NCBI RefSeq assembly: GCF_016461785.1
Contig: NZ_JAEMUH010000016.1
Coordinates: forward strand, 55,084 to 119,083
Reading direction: 5' to 3'
Length of the DNA: 64,000 nucleotides
Origin: Marinomonas ostreistagni
GTDB taxonomy: Bacteria > Pseudomonadota > Gammaproteobacteria > Pseudomonadales > Marinomonadaceae
Part shown: piece by piece, positions 20,271 to 29,344 of the stretch
Position numbering within the stretch: the first letter of the stretch is position 1
How the letters are laid out: each line of letters starts with the position of its first letter
The notes under the pieces: model-generated
Seen by the model: only the letters and a program-made list of their open reading frames with translations
Database searches by the model: none
What the model was told of the DNA's origin: nothing
Made by a program: the position numbers and the translations under genes

Positions 20271-21923
20271 ATGAATAGAAAATCAAACGCCTCCGACACA
20301 GACTATGTCATCCTCGCTGATAAAGGCATGTTTCGGGATTTAAACCCAAACATGGCCCTTTTTTCTAAAGGGTTGATTCTCGCCTTTGTCATTTTCACTC
20401 TCTACGATGTCGATCAAGCCGCAACTGTATTTTCTGGTATGCAATCTTGGATTCAAACCAATCTAGATTGGTTTTACGTTTTATCCATGTGTGTGTTTGT
20501 CGGTTTCACTTTTTATTTGATGTGCTCGAAATATGGCACCATTCGTCTTGGTAAAGACGACGACAGACCTGAGTTCAGTTACTTCTCATGGTTCTCGATG
20601 TTATTTGGTGCCGGTATGGGAATCGGGTTACTGTTCTGGTCCATTGCAGAGCCAGCCTATCATATTCAGAGTAACCCATTTTTAGCATCAGGTGCTGCCA
20701 ATACGATGGAAGGTGCCAACACAGCAATGCAGGTTACTTTTCTCCATTGGGGGCTGCATGGGTGGGGTGTATACGTTATCGTCGGACTGGCATTGGCCTA
20801 CTTCACCTACCGCCATGACCTACCATTAACGATCCGCTCAGCACTCTACCCAATATTTGGCGATAAGATTTTTGGCTGGCGCGGCCATGTAGCAGACCTG
20901 TTAGCCGTGTTTGGTACGCTGTTCGGTGTCGCAACGACACTGGGACTCGGTGCAGGTCAGATCAATGCTGGACTCAACTATATGTTTGGTATTGAAGTGG
21001 GTACAACTCAGCAAGTCATTATCATTGCTGTCGTCTCTGTGATGGCAACGATTTCAGCGGTATCGGGTGTCGGTAAAGGCATCAAGATTCTATCCGAAGT
21101 GAATATGTGGCTTTCGATCATTCTGATTTCCATCTTTATTATTGCCGGACCAACGGTCTTTGTGCTTGGCTTCTTTGTAACAAACCTTGGTGATTACATT
21201 GTTAACTTTATCCCGATGGGCTTTTGGGTTGATCCAGACCCACAAGGCCAATGGCAAGGCTGGTGGACAGTCTTCTATTGGGGCTGGTGGATTGCTTGGG
21301 CTCCGTTCGTAGGGATGTTTATTGCTCGTGTATCTAAAGGCCGTACTATCCGTGAGTTTTGTCTGGGAGTGCTGATCGTTCCGACATTAATCACTTTCTT
21401 ATGGATGGCAGTATTTGGTGGAACAGGCCTGTTTATGGAGCTTTTCGCTGACGCAGGCTTTGGTACTGGTGGAGTGATCGCAGCCGTAAACGAAGATATC
21501 TCTAAGCCTCTTTTTGTGGTCATTGAACAATTGAGCCTTGGCTGGCTGACACAAATTGTCGCTTTTATCTCAGTGGTCCTTATCATTACCTACTTCATCA
21601 CATCTTCAGATTCTGGCACCTTAGTGATTACCACTCTGGTTTCCATGGGGAATGAGAATCCACCGTCTAGCTACCGTATTTTTTGGGGGTTAAGCGAAGG
21701 CGCTGTAGCAGCAGTATTATTACTCGCCGGAGGCCTAAAAGCCCTGCAAACAGCATCACTTGCCGCAGGCTTACCGTTTGCCTTTATTATTTTCATGATG
21801 ATGTTCGCTCTCATTAAGTCACTGCGTGCAGATTTTGAAGGGATCCAGCAAATACGAGAAATTGCCCCGAAAGATCAAACAGGACGCACAGATCATTATA
21901 TCGCCATCTTAAATAACCGCTAG
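20271..21923 (+). CDS. BCCT-family betaine/choline/carnitine transporter
   Basis: A 550-residue carrier with about twelve membrane helices. BCCT signatures are visible: FGAGMGIGLLFWSIAEPAYH, LHWGLHGWGVY, GLGAGQINAGLNYMFG, and the Trp-rich WWTVFYWGWWIAWAPFVGMFIARVSKGRTIREF. It imports quaternary ammonium compounds or DMSP with Na+ or H+, for osmoprotection or catabolism. The short C-terminal tail lacks the long osmosensor extension of BetP. It is monocistronic, with a hairpin terminator after it. The exact substrate is not readable. Confidence 0.95.
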   Translation: MNRKSNASDTDYVILADKGMFRDLNPNMALFSKGLILAFVIFTLYDVDQAATVFSGMQSWIQTNLDWFYVLSMCVFVGFTFYLMCSKYGTIRLGKDDDRPEFSYFSWFSMLFGAGMGIGLLFWSIAEPAYHIQSNPFLASGAANTMEGANTAMQVTFLHWGLHGWGVYVIVGLALAYFTYRHDLPLTIRSALYPIFGDKIFGWRGHVADLLAVFGTLFGVATTLGLGAGQINAGLNYMFGIEVGTTQQVIIIAVVSVMATISAVSGVGKGIKILSEVNMWLSIILISIFIIAGPTVFVLGFFVTNLGDYIVNFIPMGFWVDPDPQGQWQGWWTVFYWGWWIAWAPFVGMFIARVSKGRTIREFCLGVLIVPTLITFLWMAVFGGTGLFMELFADAGFGTGGVIAAVNEDISKPLFVVIEQLSLGWLTQIVAFISVVLIITYFITSSDSGTLVITTLVSMGNENPPSSYRIFWGLSEGAVAAVLLLAGGLKALQTASLAAGLPFAFIIFMMMFALIKSLRADFEGIQQIREIAPKDQTGRTDHYIAILNNR

Positions 21924-21934
21924 CAAACACAAAC

Positions 21935-21961
21935 CAGGCGCGCATTGAGCGCCTGATTTTT
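21935..21961 (+). terminator. Terminator after the BCCT gene
   Basis: Seven-bp GC-rich stem CAGGCGC / GCGCCTG with a 7-base loop, then A and five T. Confidence 0.85.
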
Positions 21962-22131
21962 ACACTGAACTAACAAAGCCTCATAACCGTGTAGGCTTTG
22001 TTAACCTCACTGACACAAGCTCAAACCTCCTCGGCTTTCACTGACAATTGATACTGAGTTAATCGACTTTTCAGCGTGTGATTTTGTTTTACATTAAAGC
22101 GATCAAAACGCAGAAACTGGAGTGCGGTATC

Positions 22132-22515
22132 ATGACCCATCAGACAAGCCATATTTCACTGAATGTCCAACGTCATCACACTACATTAGTGCTCAACATC
22201 AAGCCGTCTGGCCGACCTAGCAGTGACGACTTTAACAAACTGTCCGACATGACAAACAGTGCGCTGTATGCCATACATTCCCAAGAAGTTGCTCTGTTCG
22301 TCGACCTAAGTGAACTCACAAGTATCAGCGCCAAAAACGCTTGGAATGAACTACTCCATGGTTTGAAAATCGGTCCTGAATTTAAACGCATCGCCGTATA
22401 CGGCCAAAACCGCTGGCACAACCTTATGATCAGCACCCTAAGCTGGCTCATCTCACCAAACTTAAAAGTATTTAGACACAAACAAGAAGCGACCGACTGG
22501 GTGATGGTAAAGTAA
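22132..22515 (+). CDS. SpoIIAA-like STAS/SEC14-type protein
   Basis: A 127-residue protein with the SpoIIAA-like (PF11964-type) layout: ALFVDLSELTSISAKNAWNELLHGLK, then FKRIAVYGQNRWHNLMISTLSWL and KVFRHKQEATDWV. Such proteins are found alone in many marine bacteria, and their role is unknown; a lipid-binding or signalling role has been proposed from the fold. The ATG at 22132 follows GGAG and gives the usual length. It stands between the BCCT gene and the LacI gene set, on the opposite strand from the latter. Confidence 0.8.
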   Translation: MTHQTSHISLNVQRHHTTLVLNIKPSGRPSSDDFNKLSDMTNSALYAIHSQEVALFVDLSELTSISAKNAWNELLHGLKIGPEFKRIAVYGQNRWHNLMISTLSWLISPNLKVFRHKQEATDWVMVK

Positions 22516-22582
22516 TAGGCTCATGTGACATCGATATTTACTCAGGTCATTGCAGTAAATCAGAAGGTTGTGGTTCAGCCTT

Positions 22583-23602
22583 TTACATACATTGGCGGAT
22601 GGTACTACGCATTTTTGGAATGACCGCAAGGCGCGAAGTAAGGTCTTGATCCACCTGATCATTCAGAATGGCTGTGACGCGTTGAGCAATCCCATCATAC
22701 GGCTGAGCAAAGGTACTTAGGTTATATCCCTGCCAGCCAGACTGGGGAATATCGTCAAACCCCAGTACGCTGATGTCATCGGGAATCGATACACCGAATT
22801 CATGACGCGCGGTATCTAGAAAACCACAAGCTACAAGATCTGTAATACAGAAATACGCTTGATGCCGCTCAGGCTTAGACAACAACTCACGTGCAGCACG
22901 CTGACCATCTTCATAGTTGGTGTCATGGCTACGCCAAACACTAACGTCCGCCCTCTTTTCTTTGGCTGCTTCGATAAAAAAACGCTCGCGAGCCAGCAAA
23001 CTAGGCGTGCCTTTGGTCGAGCTCACTAGACACAGTTTGGTACACCCCGCTTCCAAAAAACGATCCACGGCATCATGCATCGCCTGGTGGTAATCAATTT
23101 GCACATGATGCACGTTTTCGATGTCGTTATTGCGGTTGATCAAAATAACTTTTTGACCCGATTCAACGCAGGCTTGCACCATGGCCTCTGGCGGTGTGCC
23201 AGACATGACGATGCTGGCGGAAGCTCGGTAGCTGAGTGCTTTTTTCAGTGCTTCATCGGCACTTTGCGGATCTGAAGTGACGTTAATAATCATCACCATA
23301 CGACCATCGGCTTGAAGTTGTCGCGTCAACGCATCCAGCAGCAAATTATGGTACGGCTTATCAAGGTTGGCCGCCAACAGACACACTGGACGACTCTTTT
23401 CTTTTGATATGCTTCGCGCTAAATGGTTAACGTGGTAATTCAATTCAGCAGCGGCGGCCAATACCTTTTCGCGAGTTTTCGCTGAGACGCTCGCTCCGTC
23501 AGTAAACGTTCTTGAGACAGCAGATCGAGACACGCCTGCTAAGCGCGCTACTTCCGTAGCAGAAGCGGCGCGACTTTTAGCGGGACCTTTAAGCTTTATC
23601 AT
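22583..23602 (-). CDS. LacI-family transcriptional regulator
   Basis: A 339-residue repressor: N-terminal HTH (ATEVARLAGVSRSAVSRTFTDGASVSAKTREKV), the hinge helix near NHLARS, then a periplasmic-binding-protein-like effector domain ending IPDDISVLGFDDIPQSGW. It is the last gene of a minus-strand set whose first three genes encode an ABC importer, and its ATG starts directly after the stop of the phosphatase gene. It most likely senses the imported compound or a breakdown product and represses the set; a 22-base palindrome before the first gene (29323-29344) is a candidate operator. Confidence 0.92.
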   Translation of the reverse strand: MIKLKGPAKSRAASATEVARLAGVSRSAVSRTFTDGASVSAKTREKVLAAAAELNYHVNHLARSISKEKSRPVCLLAANLDKPYHNLLLDALTRQLQADGRMVMIINVTSDPQSADEALKKALSYRASASIVMSGTPPEAMVQACVESGQKVILINRNNDIENVHHVQIDYHQAMHDAVDRFLEAGCTKLCLVSSTKGTPSLLARERFFIEAAKEKRADVSVWRSHDTNYEDGQRAARELLSKPERHQAYFCITDLVACGFLDTARHEFGVSIPDDISVLGFDDIPQSGWQGYNLSTFAQPYDGIAQRVTAILNDQVDQDLTSRLAVIPKMRSTIRQCM

Positions 23603-24250
23603 TCACGAGTTCTCATCGGGCAAAAAAGGCCTGATTCGTTTCACTTGCTCAGCAGCCCATTGTGCGGCATCGACCAGCACTTGCTTGGGTGCTTCTGGCC
23701 ACTCTTCTTTGATCAGCTGTCGTGCTTCTCGAATATGCGCTACTGCAGCATCTAACGTGGGGTATATTTCAGGCTCATCCAAATGTAAGAGAAGAGCAGT
23801 CAAGGTGACTGAACGACTGCGCCCTCCGCGACAATTGATCAGTATATTACCTGTTTTTGTCCACGGATAACTCTCTTTTCTTGGCAATTCCTGATCAATA
23901 ATGCTGCGCAATTGATAGTAACCCGCCAACATCATGGGATGCGGATTACCAGGGCCATCAACAATACCCCATTTGTAATAACGAACAGGCGACCAACCAA
24001 ATGGTAATGATTTGCTGAGTGGGTCAACATTCGTCACCAGATTGATATCGAGATTCACCGCGCAGTTAAATACCGTGCCAATGTTATGCTCTTCCAACAG
24101 CTCAGGATCTGAGGCAGCTTGCTTATTGCCTATGTAAAGATCAATACCACGGCCTAGGAAGTTCTCATGGATCAAATGCAGTGGTGCACGGCTTTCATCC
24201 GCGAGCTTGAATAATCGTTTGATATCTAAAACTTCAGCTTCAGTTTTCAT
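23603..24250 (-). CDS. Cys-dependent (dual-specificity-type) phosphatase
   Basis: A 215-residue protein with the PTP-superfamily signature C-x5-R in NCRGGRSRSVTLTALLLH, placed on the expected phosphate-binding loop followed by a helix. The upstream FNCAVNLD and RYYKWGIVDGPGNPHPM segments fit a dual-specificity-phosphatase fold with a possible general-acid Asp in the WGIVDGPGNP region. It overlaps the inositol-monophosphatase gene by 4 bases (ATGA) and abuts the LacI gene. Being co-transcribed with an importer and a second phosphatase, a small phosphorylated metabolite rather than a protein is the likely substrate, which is inference. Confidence 0.8.
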   Translation of the reverse strand: MKTEAEVLDIKRLFKLADESRAPLHLIHENFLGRGIDLYIGNKQAASDPELLEEHNIGTVFNCAVNLDINLVTNVDPLSKSLPFGWSPVRYYKWGIVDGPGNPHPMMLAGYYQLRSIIDQELPRKESYPWTKTGNILINCRGGRSRSVTLTALLLHLDEPEIYPTLDAAVAHIREARQLIKEEWPEAPKQVLVDAAQWAAEQVKRIRPFLPDENS

Positions 24251-25011
24251 AGTGCATCCTTGAGCGCTAAGCCGGGAAAATCGACGGTTGCTACTTGCTC
24301 CGCCAAAAAAGGGTTTGAACCTAATATGGGCCCGGTCTCGGTTAGGTCAGCCACGTTGCGAGGCCAGTTACCTACTCGCCCCCCCGCTTCTTCGATCAAC
24401 AGCATACCTGCCACACAATCCCAACTGTTCATACTGATCTCTAGATAGGCATCGGTGCGGCCTTCTGCCACCCATGCTAGAGACAAACCACCTGAGCCAC
24501 CTCGACGAACACTGGTTCCCTGACGCAATAAGTAATTTTGCGTATCTAAGTAAGATTCAATGGTCGCACGACGTGACCAGCCAAGTTCAATATGCGCTCG
24601 GTTCATGTCGTTCGTTGATGAGGTATGTATCGGTTGCTCATTTTTAAACGCCCCCATACCGCGCTGTGCAAAGTAAAATTCCTGTGTCACAGGTTGGGCA
24701 ATGGCTGCCAGTTGCGCTTCGCCATCGACGCAGAATGAAATAATCACGCAGAAATGTGGAATGCCTCGGGCAAAGTTAGCCGTACCATCAATGGGATCGA
24801 TCACCCATGTGAAATGTTCAGGTACGCCACCACCCTCTTCCCCCAAAATGGCATCCTTAGGAAAAGCCTGTGTAATTTCATCTTTGATTAAAGCCTCTAC
24901 GGCGAGGTCTGTTTCGGTGAGAAAGTCTTGAGGACCTTTTAAATCATAATCACCCGCCGTACGATTTAAAAACCCTTCTAAGGCACGGTCTGATGCTTTT
25001 TTTATCAACAT
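24247..25011 (-). CDS. Inositol-monophosphatase-family phosphatase
   Basis: A 254-residue Mg2+-dependent phosphatase. Metal ligands are visible in GEEGGG (motif E-E), WVIDPIDGTANFARGIPHF (D-x-I-D-G-T) and SWDCVAGMLLIEEAGG (W-D-x-x-A). The family cleaves inositol phosphates, histidinol phosphate, PAP or fructose 1,6-bisphosphate. The ATG at 25011 gives a normal N-terminus (MLIKKASDRALEGF); the open frame extends 36 codons further without similarity. A hairpin plus T-run lies between it and the upstream binding-protein gene, so it may be transcribed partly on its own. Confidence 0.92.
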   Translation of the reverse strand: MLIKKASDRALEGFLNRTAGDYDLKGPQDFLTETDLAVEALIKDEITQAFPKDAILGEEGGGVPEHFTWVIDPIDGTANFARGIPHFCVIISFCVDGEAQLAAIAQPVTQEFYFAQRGMGAFKNEQPIHTSSTNDMNRAHIELGWSRRATIESYLDTQNYLLRQGTSVRRGGSGGLSLAWVAEGRTDAYLEISMNSWDCVAGMLLIEEAGGRVGNWPRNVADLTETGPILGSNPFLAEQVATVDFPGLALKDAL

Positions 25012-25101
25012 TTTTAGAAACCCTGCGCGAGTTTCAATGGAATCCGAGTGTTTCAAAGTAAGCCTTTTTATAGCAAAACAGACTGTTTGGTCTGCGTTTT
25101 C

Positions 25102-25145
25102 AAAAAATGCCCATAGCACCTACAGCGAACTGAACGTGCTATGGG
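25102..25145 (-). terminator. Internal terminator/attenuator after the binding-protein gene
   Basis: Read on the minus strand: ten-bp stem CCCATAGCAC / GTGCTATGGG with a 16-base loop, followed by GCA and six T. It lies just after the substrate-binding protein stop (25152) and would reduce transcription into the phosphatase genes. Confidence 0.75.
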
Positions 25146-25151
25146 TGTTGT

Positions 25152-26255
25152 TTACAATTGTCCAGCACGGGCTAGAGCCCAAAGGTCTTGCCACTCTTGG
25201 CGAGAAGCCCAATCATCTTGCGCTGTTGTGGTGTCATATTTCAGAAGCTCATCTAAATGTGCTGCCACACCTGATGGCTCTTGGGCTGGGATTTCGTTGT
25301 CGATATTAGTCGAGATTTTCCCGTCTATCGCTTGTGGGGCATAACCTTCTTCGGTCAACATGTAATGCACGAACAGCTTCGCAGCATTCGGGCTATCCGT
25401 TCCTTTTGTGATCATCATAAATTTTGGGTACAGCAAGCCTGTCATTGGCTTAATCGTGTCACAAATGCCCAGCTTCATGCCGTTTTCATTTTCGCGGTAC
25501 TTCGCAGAAGACATAATGCCGATAAAGTTCTCAGAACTGTCTGGTGCGCCGACCGCAGCCGCTACATCACTATCCGAGTTAGTCAGAAGAGGTTGGTTGG
25601 CAGCCAATGCCGCGACAAATGCTTCGGTAGCATTGTTCAAATCAGTCTTAAGCGGTTTGCCATAATGTGCTTCATACGCGTCAGCAATCTTTTGATCATG
25701 GTGCATAGCGATCTGGTTAAAGAAGTCCGTATAAACAGATTTGTTTAGTGGATCAGGCATCGATATATGACCTTTCCATTCTGGGTCAGTTAGCGCCCAA
25801 ATATTATCCACTGGACATGTATCATTAAGCGCTGTGTTATACGTCCAAACGACGGGGGAGTTCGAGACCACTAGAGGATCTCTAAACTGGCTTGGGATTT
25901 TATCTACCATGTCTTCTGGCAAATAGCTGTAGGTGTAACCCGTTTGTAGCAGTTGCGCTGAAGCGGCTGGCACGTCTGAGATGATCACAACATCAGAACG
26001 TACATTGTTCGCTTTCGCTTCACTAACGACCATCTTAATGTTGGCACCTGCCTTGATTTTCGTACCTGTGGTTTCAATACCGTATTTCTTAGCAAAGGCT
26101 TGCGCTTGTGTTTTGATTTTGCCGGTCGAGTCATAAACTGACAGTGGTGGCTCAGCTTTCGCGGCTTCAATCAACGCCTCAAGATCAAACTTTTCACCGT
26201 AAGCTGTAGAAGCTAAAGTGCCAACTAACAGCAGGCTAGAAATTTTGCGAATCAT
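25152..26255 (-). CDS. ABC transporter substrate-binding protein (AfuA/FbpA-type)
   Basis: A 367-residue periplasmic protein with a signal peptide (MIRKISSLLLVGTLASTAYG). It has the class II binding-protein layout of the iron(III)/phosphonate/sugar-phosphate group: PPLSVYDSTGKI early, DVVIISDVPAASAQLLQTGY, NSPVVWTYNTAL, LTDPEWKGHISMPDP and PNAAKLFVHYMLTEEG. I do not see the paired Tyr expected of ferric-binding FbpA. Because two cytoplasmic phosphatases follow in the same set, a phosphorylated organic solute is more likely than iron; AfuA of Actinobacillus, in this family, binds hexose phosphates. It overlaps the ATPase gene by 4 bases. Confidence 0.88.
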   Translation of the reverse strand: MIRKISSLLLVGTLASTAYGEKFDLEALIEAAKAEPPLSVYDSTGKIKTQAQAFAKKYGIETTGTKIKAGANIKMVVSEAKANNVRSDVVIISDVPAASAQLLQTGYTYSYLPEDMVDKIPSQFRDPLVVSNSPVVWTYNTALNDTCPVDNIWALTDPEWKGHISMPDPLNKSVYTDFFNQIAMHHDQKIADAYEAHYGKPLKTDLNNATEAFVAALAANQPLLTNSDSDVAAAVGAPDSSENFIGIMSSAKYRENENGMKLGICDTIKPMTGLLYPKFMMITKGTDSPNAAKLFVHYMLTEEGYAPQAIDGKISTNIDNEIPAQEPSGVAAHLDELLKYDTTTAQDDWASRQEWQDLWALARAGQL

Positions 26256-27430
26256 AGGATGTCCTCAGTTTTGGATTGACAAAGATTAGGGCTATTCACT
26301 TCCGCAAACGCGGTGGTTTTTGAGCTGACCGACAGAGGCAGACGTGCTCCGTCTTTAGAAAATAAATGCATGGCATGGGGGGCAACGCGTAAAAATACAG
26401 GATCACCTTTGCGCCACATTGGCGGTGTTTGCGTGGTGTACACCAAATTCAATGGTGCCGTGTGATCAGAAGCTGCTCTAGCTTGTAACTCAATAATCCA
26501 AGCTCCGCCTGTGGGCATGATGTCGGAAATGACCACAGGCAAGCCTCTCCCAGAGGCATCCGTACTCAGCTGTAATCCTTCAGGGCGAAGACCTAATGTC
26601 GCTTGACCCGCCACCACCTCAGAGGACATTGAGAAACCTGAAATATTGACCAGATGCTGCGCAATGTCGGATTCGGCAGGTAGCATATTGATTGGTGGAT
26701 TACCGATGAATTCGGCCACAAAGCGATTCGCTGGGCGCTCATAAATATCATCTGGCGTACCAATTTGTTGCAACGAGCCTTTGTTCATCACCGCAATTTG
26801 CGTGGCAAGCGTCATGGCTTCCCATTGATCATGGGTCACAAACACAATCGTTGTGCCGAATTCTTTGTGTAGGCGAGTAAGCTCTGCGCGCATAGATAGG
26901 CGTAGTGCAGCATCCAGATTGGAAAGCGGTTCATCTAATAGCAATACACCAGGATTCATCGCCAAGGTACGAGCTAAGGCCACACGCTGTTGCTGTCCAC
27001 CAGATAACTGTGCAGGATAACGATCTTCTAGCCCTTCAATTTTGAGCATGGTGATCATATCAGCCACACGCTGCTTACGTTCTTGCACGGGCATTCTCTG
27101 CAATTTCAAGCCAAACTCAATATTGCGTGCCACCGTCATGTGCGGCCATAAAGCGTAGGATTGGAATACGAGTCCGATATGCCGCTTCTCCGGCGGAATA
27201 AAAATTCCTTTACGCACATGATCAAGGGACTTACCCGCAACAGAAATTTCACCGTCAGTTAGATTTTCCAGGCCAGCAATCATGCGTAAAATCGTCGATT
27301 TACCACAGCCAGAGGGCCCCAGCACACACATAAAGGCGCCGTCTTCGATCTCCATTGAGACTTGATCCACCGCGGGCGGATGGTCTGGTGTATAACGCTT
27401 AGATATATTGTTTAGAGTAATATTTGGCAT
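26252..27430 (-). CDS. ABC transporter ATP-binding protein (CUT1/FbpC-type)
   Basis: A 392-residue ATPase with Walker A GPSGCGKST, Q-loop FQSYALWPHMTV, signature LSGGQQQRVALARTLA, Walker B VLLLDEPLSNLD and switch His in FVTHDQWEA, followed by a C-terminal TOBE region of about 150 residues. It powers the importer formed with the fused permease upstream (3-base gap) and the binding protein downstream (4-base overlap). Confidence 0.94.
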   Translation of the reverse strand: MPNITLNNISKRYTPDHPPAVDQVSMEIEDGAFMCVLGPSGCGKSTILRMIAGLENLTDGEISVAGKSLDHVRKGIFIPPEKRHIGLVFQSYALWPHMTVARNIEFGLKLQRMPVQERKQRVADMITMLKIEGLEDRYPAQLSGGQQQRVALARTLAMNPGVLLLDEPLSNLDAALRLSMRAELTRLHKEFGTTIVFVTHDQWEAMTLATQIAVMNKGSLQQIGTPDDIYERPANRFVAEFIGNPPINMLPAESDIAQHLVNISGFSMSSEVVAGQATLGLRPEGLQLSTDASGRGLPVVISDIMPTGGAWIIELQARAASDHTAPLNLVYTTQTPPMWRKGDPVFLRVAPHAMHLFSKDGARLPLSVSSKTTAFAEVNSPNLCQSKTEDIL

Positions 27431-27433
27431 GGG

Positions 27434-29269
27434 TTAGCTCTCCAATCCCTGTGCGAGGCCGGTTCGGGTCAATCTGTTAATGACAATCGTGCCCAGTAAA
27501 GCAATCAAGGCGATCATCAAGACCACAGCATTAGCGGCTTGGGTGTAGTTGAAATCAATCAATCGAATTGAGAAGGTGGTTAAAACATCTGTGGCAGGCA
27601 CTGCCAAAATGATGAATAGACTGACTCCCTTAATGCCAGAGATGAATGGCATCAATACAGCAGTCACTAAAGCATTACGTTGAATGGGAATAATGATCGA
27701 GCACATACGGCGACACCAACCAGCCCCAGAGACACGCGCACTGTCTTCTACATCACTGCCCAGTTGTGTCATCGCAGATATCCCGGCGCGGCTGGCAAAC
27801 GGCATTTGATCGGCGATCAAAGCTAAGAAAAGAATAATGGGAGTTCCGTATAGTGCTGGAATAGGCCCATGCGGTACGGCAAACAGTGTTAAAAATGCCA
27901 CAGCAAAGGCGATGCCCGGCACCAAGTATGGAAAGAACGTCACCTGCCGTAAAGTTACCGAGATCACGCGAAGTGGTGAGCGCAGCACAATATAGCCCGT
28001 CAACAAACCGAGAATGCCCGCACACACTGAAGCACTGCCAACAATGCTGATGGAACTCCAAGCAGCCGCCCAAAATTCGGACGAGAACAATATGCCATTT
28101 TGCATGGCAACGGTGTCTAGATTATTACCGATCCAATAATCCAGCGTGAAGTTGGATAATTCAAAACGCCCAGGAATGTGCATCACCGTCGATAGAGCCA
28201 AGGCACCTAATGGTGCAACCACACCGATGAAAACCATCGCTAGCGCTAAAAACGCTGCTGGCCATTGCAACAAACCTAGCGATTGACGACGCTCCATAGC
28301 ACCTTTCGAGCCAATAATGGCAAAGCGTCGCGCCTCACGCATCATCCATGCGTCCAGAGCGAGTGTTGCAATACCAAACACTAAAATGACACCCGCAAAG
28401 ACCGCTGCGACACCCGTTTGTTGAGTACCAATAGCACGATATAGCGACGTCGCTAAGGTTTCAAAGTGAACCGGCAGGCCAAGGACATAAGGCACCGAAA
28501 ATTCACCAATTGCATCCGCAAAAATCAGCAATGCCGAAGACATCAAGGCCGGACGCATTAGAGGGAAGACAATAGACAAGGCAATTCTCGGTCGGCTGGC
28601 GCCCAGCATTTTACCCGCTTCTTCTAACTGACTATCGAGGCGTCGTAACGCATTTCCGACCAACAAAATAACAAATGGAATGTAGTTCAACGTCATGATG
28701 ACAATGGTAGGAAACGCACCATAAGAAACCCAGTCTGGCAACTGGTAACCCATGTTTTCTACCCACCCTGGCTGGCCGCCAATGGTGGCGTTCTTAAACA
28801 GGGTTGTCCACGCCAGAGCAAAGGTCCATGCTGGCAACATAAAAGGAATAATTAACGCTGTAGATAGCCATTTACGGCCCATTAAATCGGTTCGAACTAG
28901 CAACCAAGCTAAGATTGAGCCAATGACCATAGAAATTACCATCGCAATGACTGCGACCATCAAGGTGTTCCACAAAGGCTTCCAGAAAATAATCGAAGAC
29001 ATTCGTGAAGAAAATACACGTTCAAGGTAGTAGCTTGTTAACTGCCCCACCTCAGCACCGACACGTATTTCATCACCCGTTTGTACGGTGAACATTTCAA
29101 ACATCATGTTCACAATCGGCGCAACAATCAGCCAGCCAAAAATAAACAGCAAAGCGAGACCAATAAAAAGCGTCGGTGCTCGTTTAGCAATTTCTAACTT
29201 GTAACACCACCGCTGCCATGGGGTCGAACAAGTCATGTCAGTCATTACAGACATATTTCTATCGCTCAT
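27434..29269 (-). CDS. ABC transporter permease, fused two-domain (FbpB/AfuB-type)
   Basis: About 611 residues with roughly twelve membrane helices and two copies of the binding-protein-dependent permease domain. EAA loops are seen as EEAGKMLGASRPRIALSIVFPLMRP and EDSARVSGAGWCRRMCSIIIPIQR. A fused double permease is the rule for the FbpABC/AfuABC group, so this gene supplies the whole membrane channel. The start is uncertain: ATGs at 29269, 29254, 29245 and 29236 are all possible and none has a strong ribosome site. It is the first gene of the set, and a palindrome at 29323-29344 lies in its leader. Confidence 0.9.
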   Translation of the reverse strand: MSDRNMSVMTDMTCSTPWQRWCYKLEIAKRAPTLFIGLALLFIFGWLIVAPIVNMMFEMFTVQTGDEIRVGAEVGQLTSYYLERVFSSRMSSIIFWKPLWNTLMVAVIAMVISMVIGSILAWLLVRTDLMGRKWLSTALIIPFMLPAWTFALAWTTLFKNATIGGQPGWVENMGYQLPDWVSYGAFPTIVIMTLNYIPFVILLVGNALRRLDSQLEEAGKMLGASRPRIALSIVFPLMRPALMSSALLIFADAIGEFSVPYVLGLPVHFETLATSLYRAIGTQQTGVAAVFAGVILVFGIATLALDAWMMREARRFAIIGSKGAMERRQSLGLLQWPAAFLALAMVFIGVVAPLGALALSTVMHIPGRFELSNFTLDYWIGNNLDTVAMQNGILFSSEFWAAAWSSISIVGSASVCAGILGLLTGYIVLRSPLRVISVTLRQVTFFPYLVPGIAFAVAFLTLFAVPHGPIPALYGTPIILFLALIADQMPFASRAGISAMTQLGSDVEDSARVSGAGWCRRMCSIIIPIQRNALVTAVLMPFISGIKGVSLFIILAVPATDVLTTFSIRLIDFNYTQAANAVVLMIALIALLGTIVINRLTRTGLAQGLES

Positions 29270-29322
29270 TACTTGATTAAGTTGTGAGCAACGATAGAAG
29301 AGAAATGTTTCAATGAGATTAA

Positions 29323-29344
29323 ATTTTGCAACTATGTGCAAAAT
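29323..29344. promoter_or_regulatory. Candidate LacI-family operator
   Basis: A perfect inverted repeat with 8-base arms ATTTTGCA and TGCAAAAT around a 6-base centre, 54 bases before the permease start. Size and symmetry suit a LacI-type dimer, and a LacI gene closes the same gene set. The pairing with this regulator is inferred. Confidence 0.5.

Noticed and set aside
25152..29269. Ferric-iron uptake system (FbpABC)
   Set aside because: Family level fits, but no Fur box was found, the expected paired Tyr ligands are not seen, and two phosphatases are co-encoded; kept only as an alternative.
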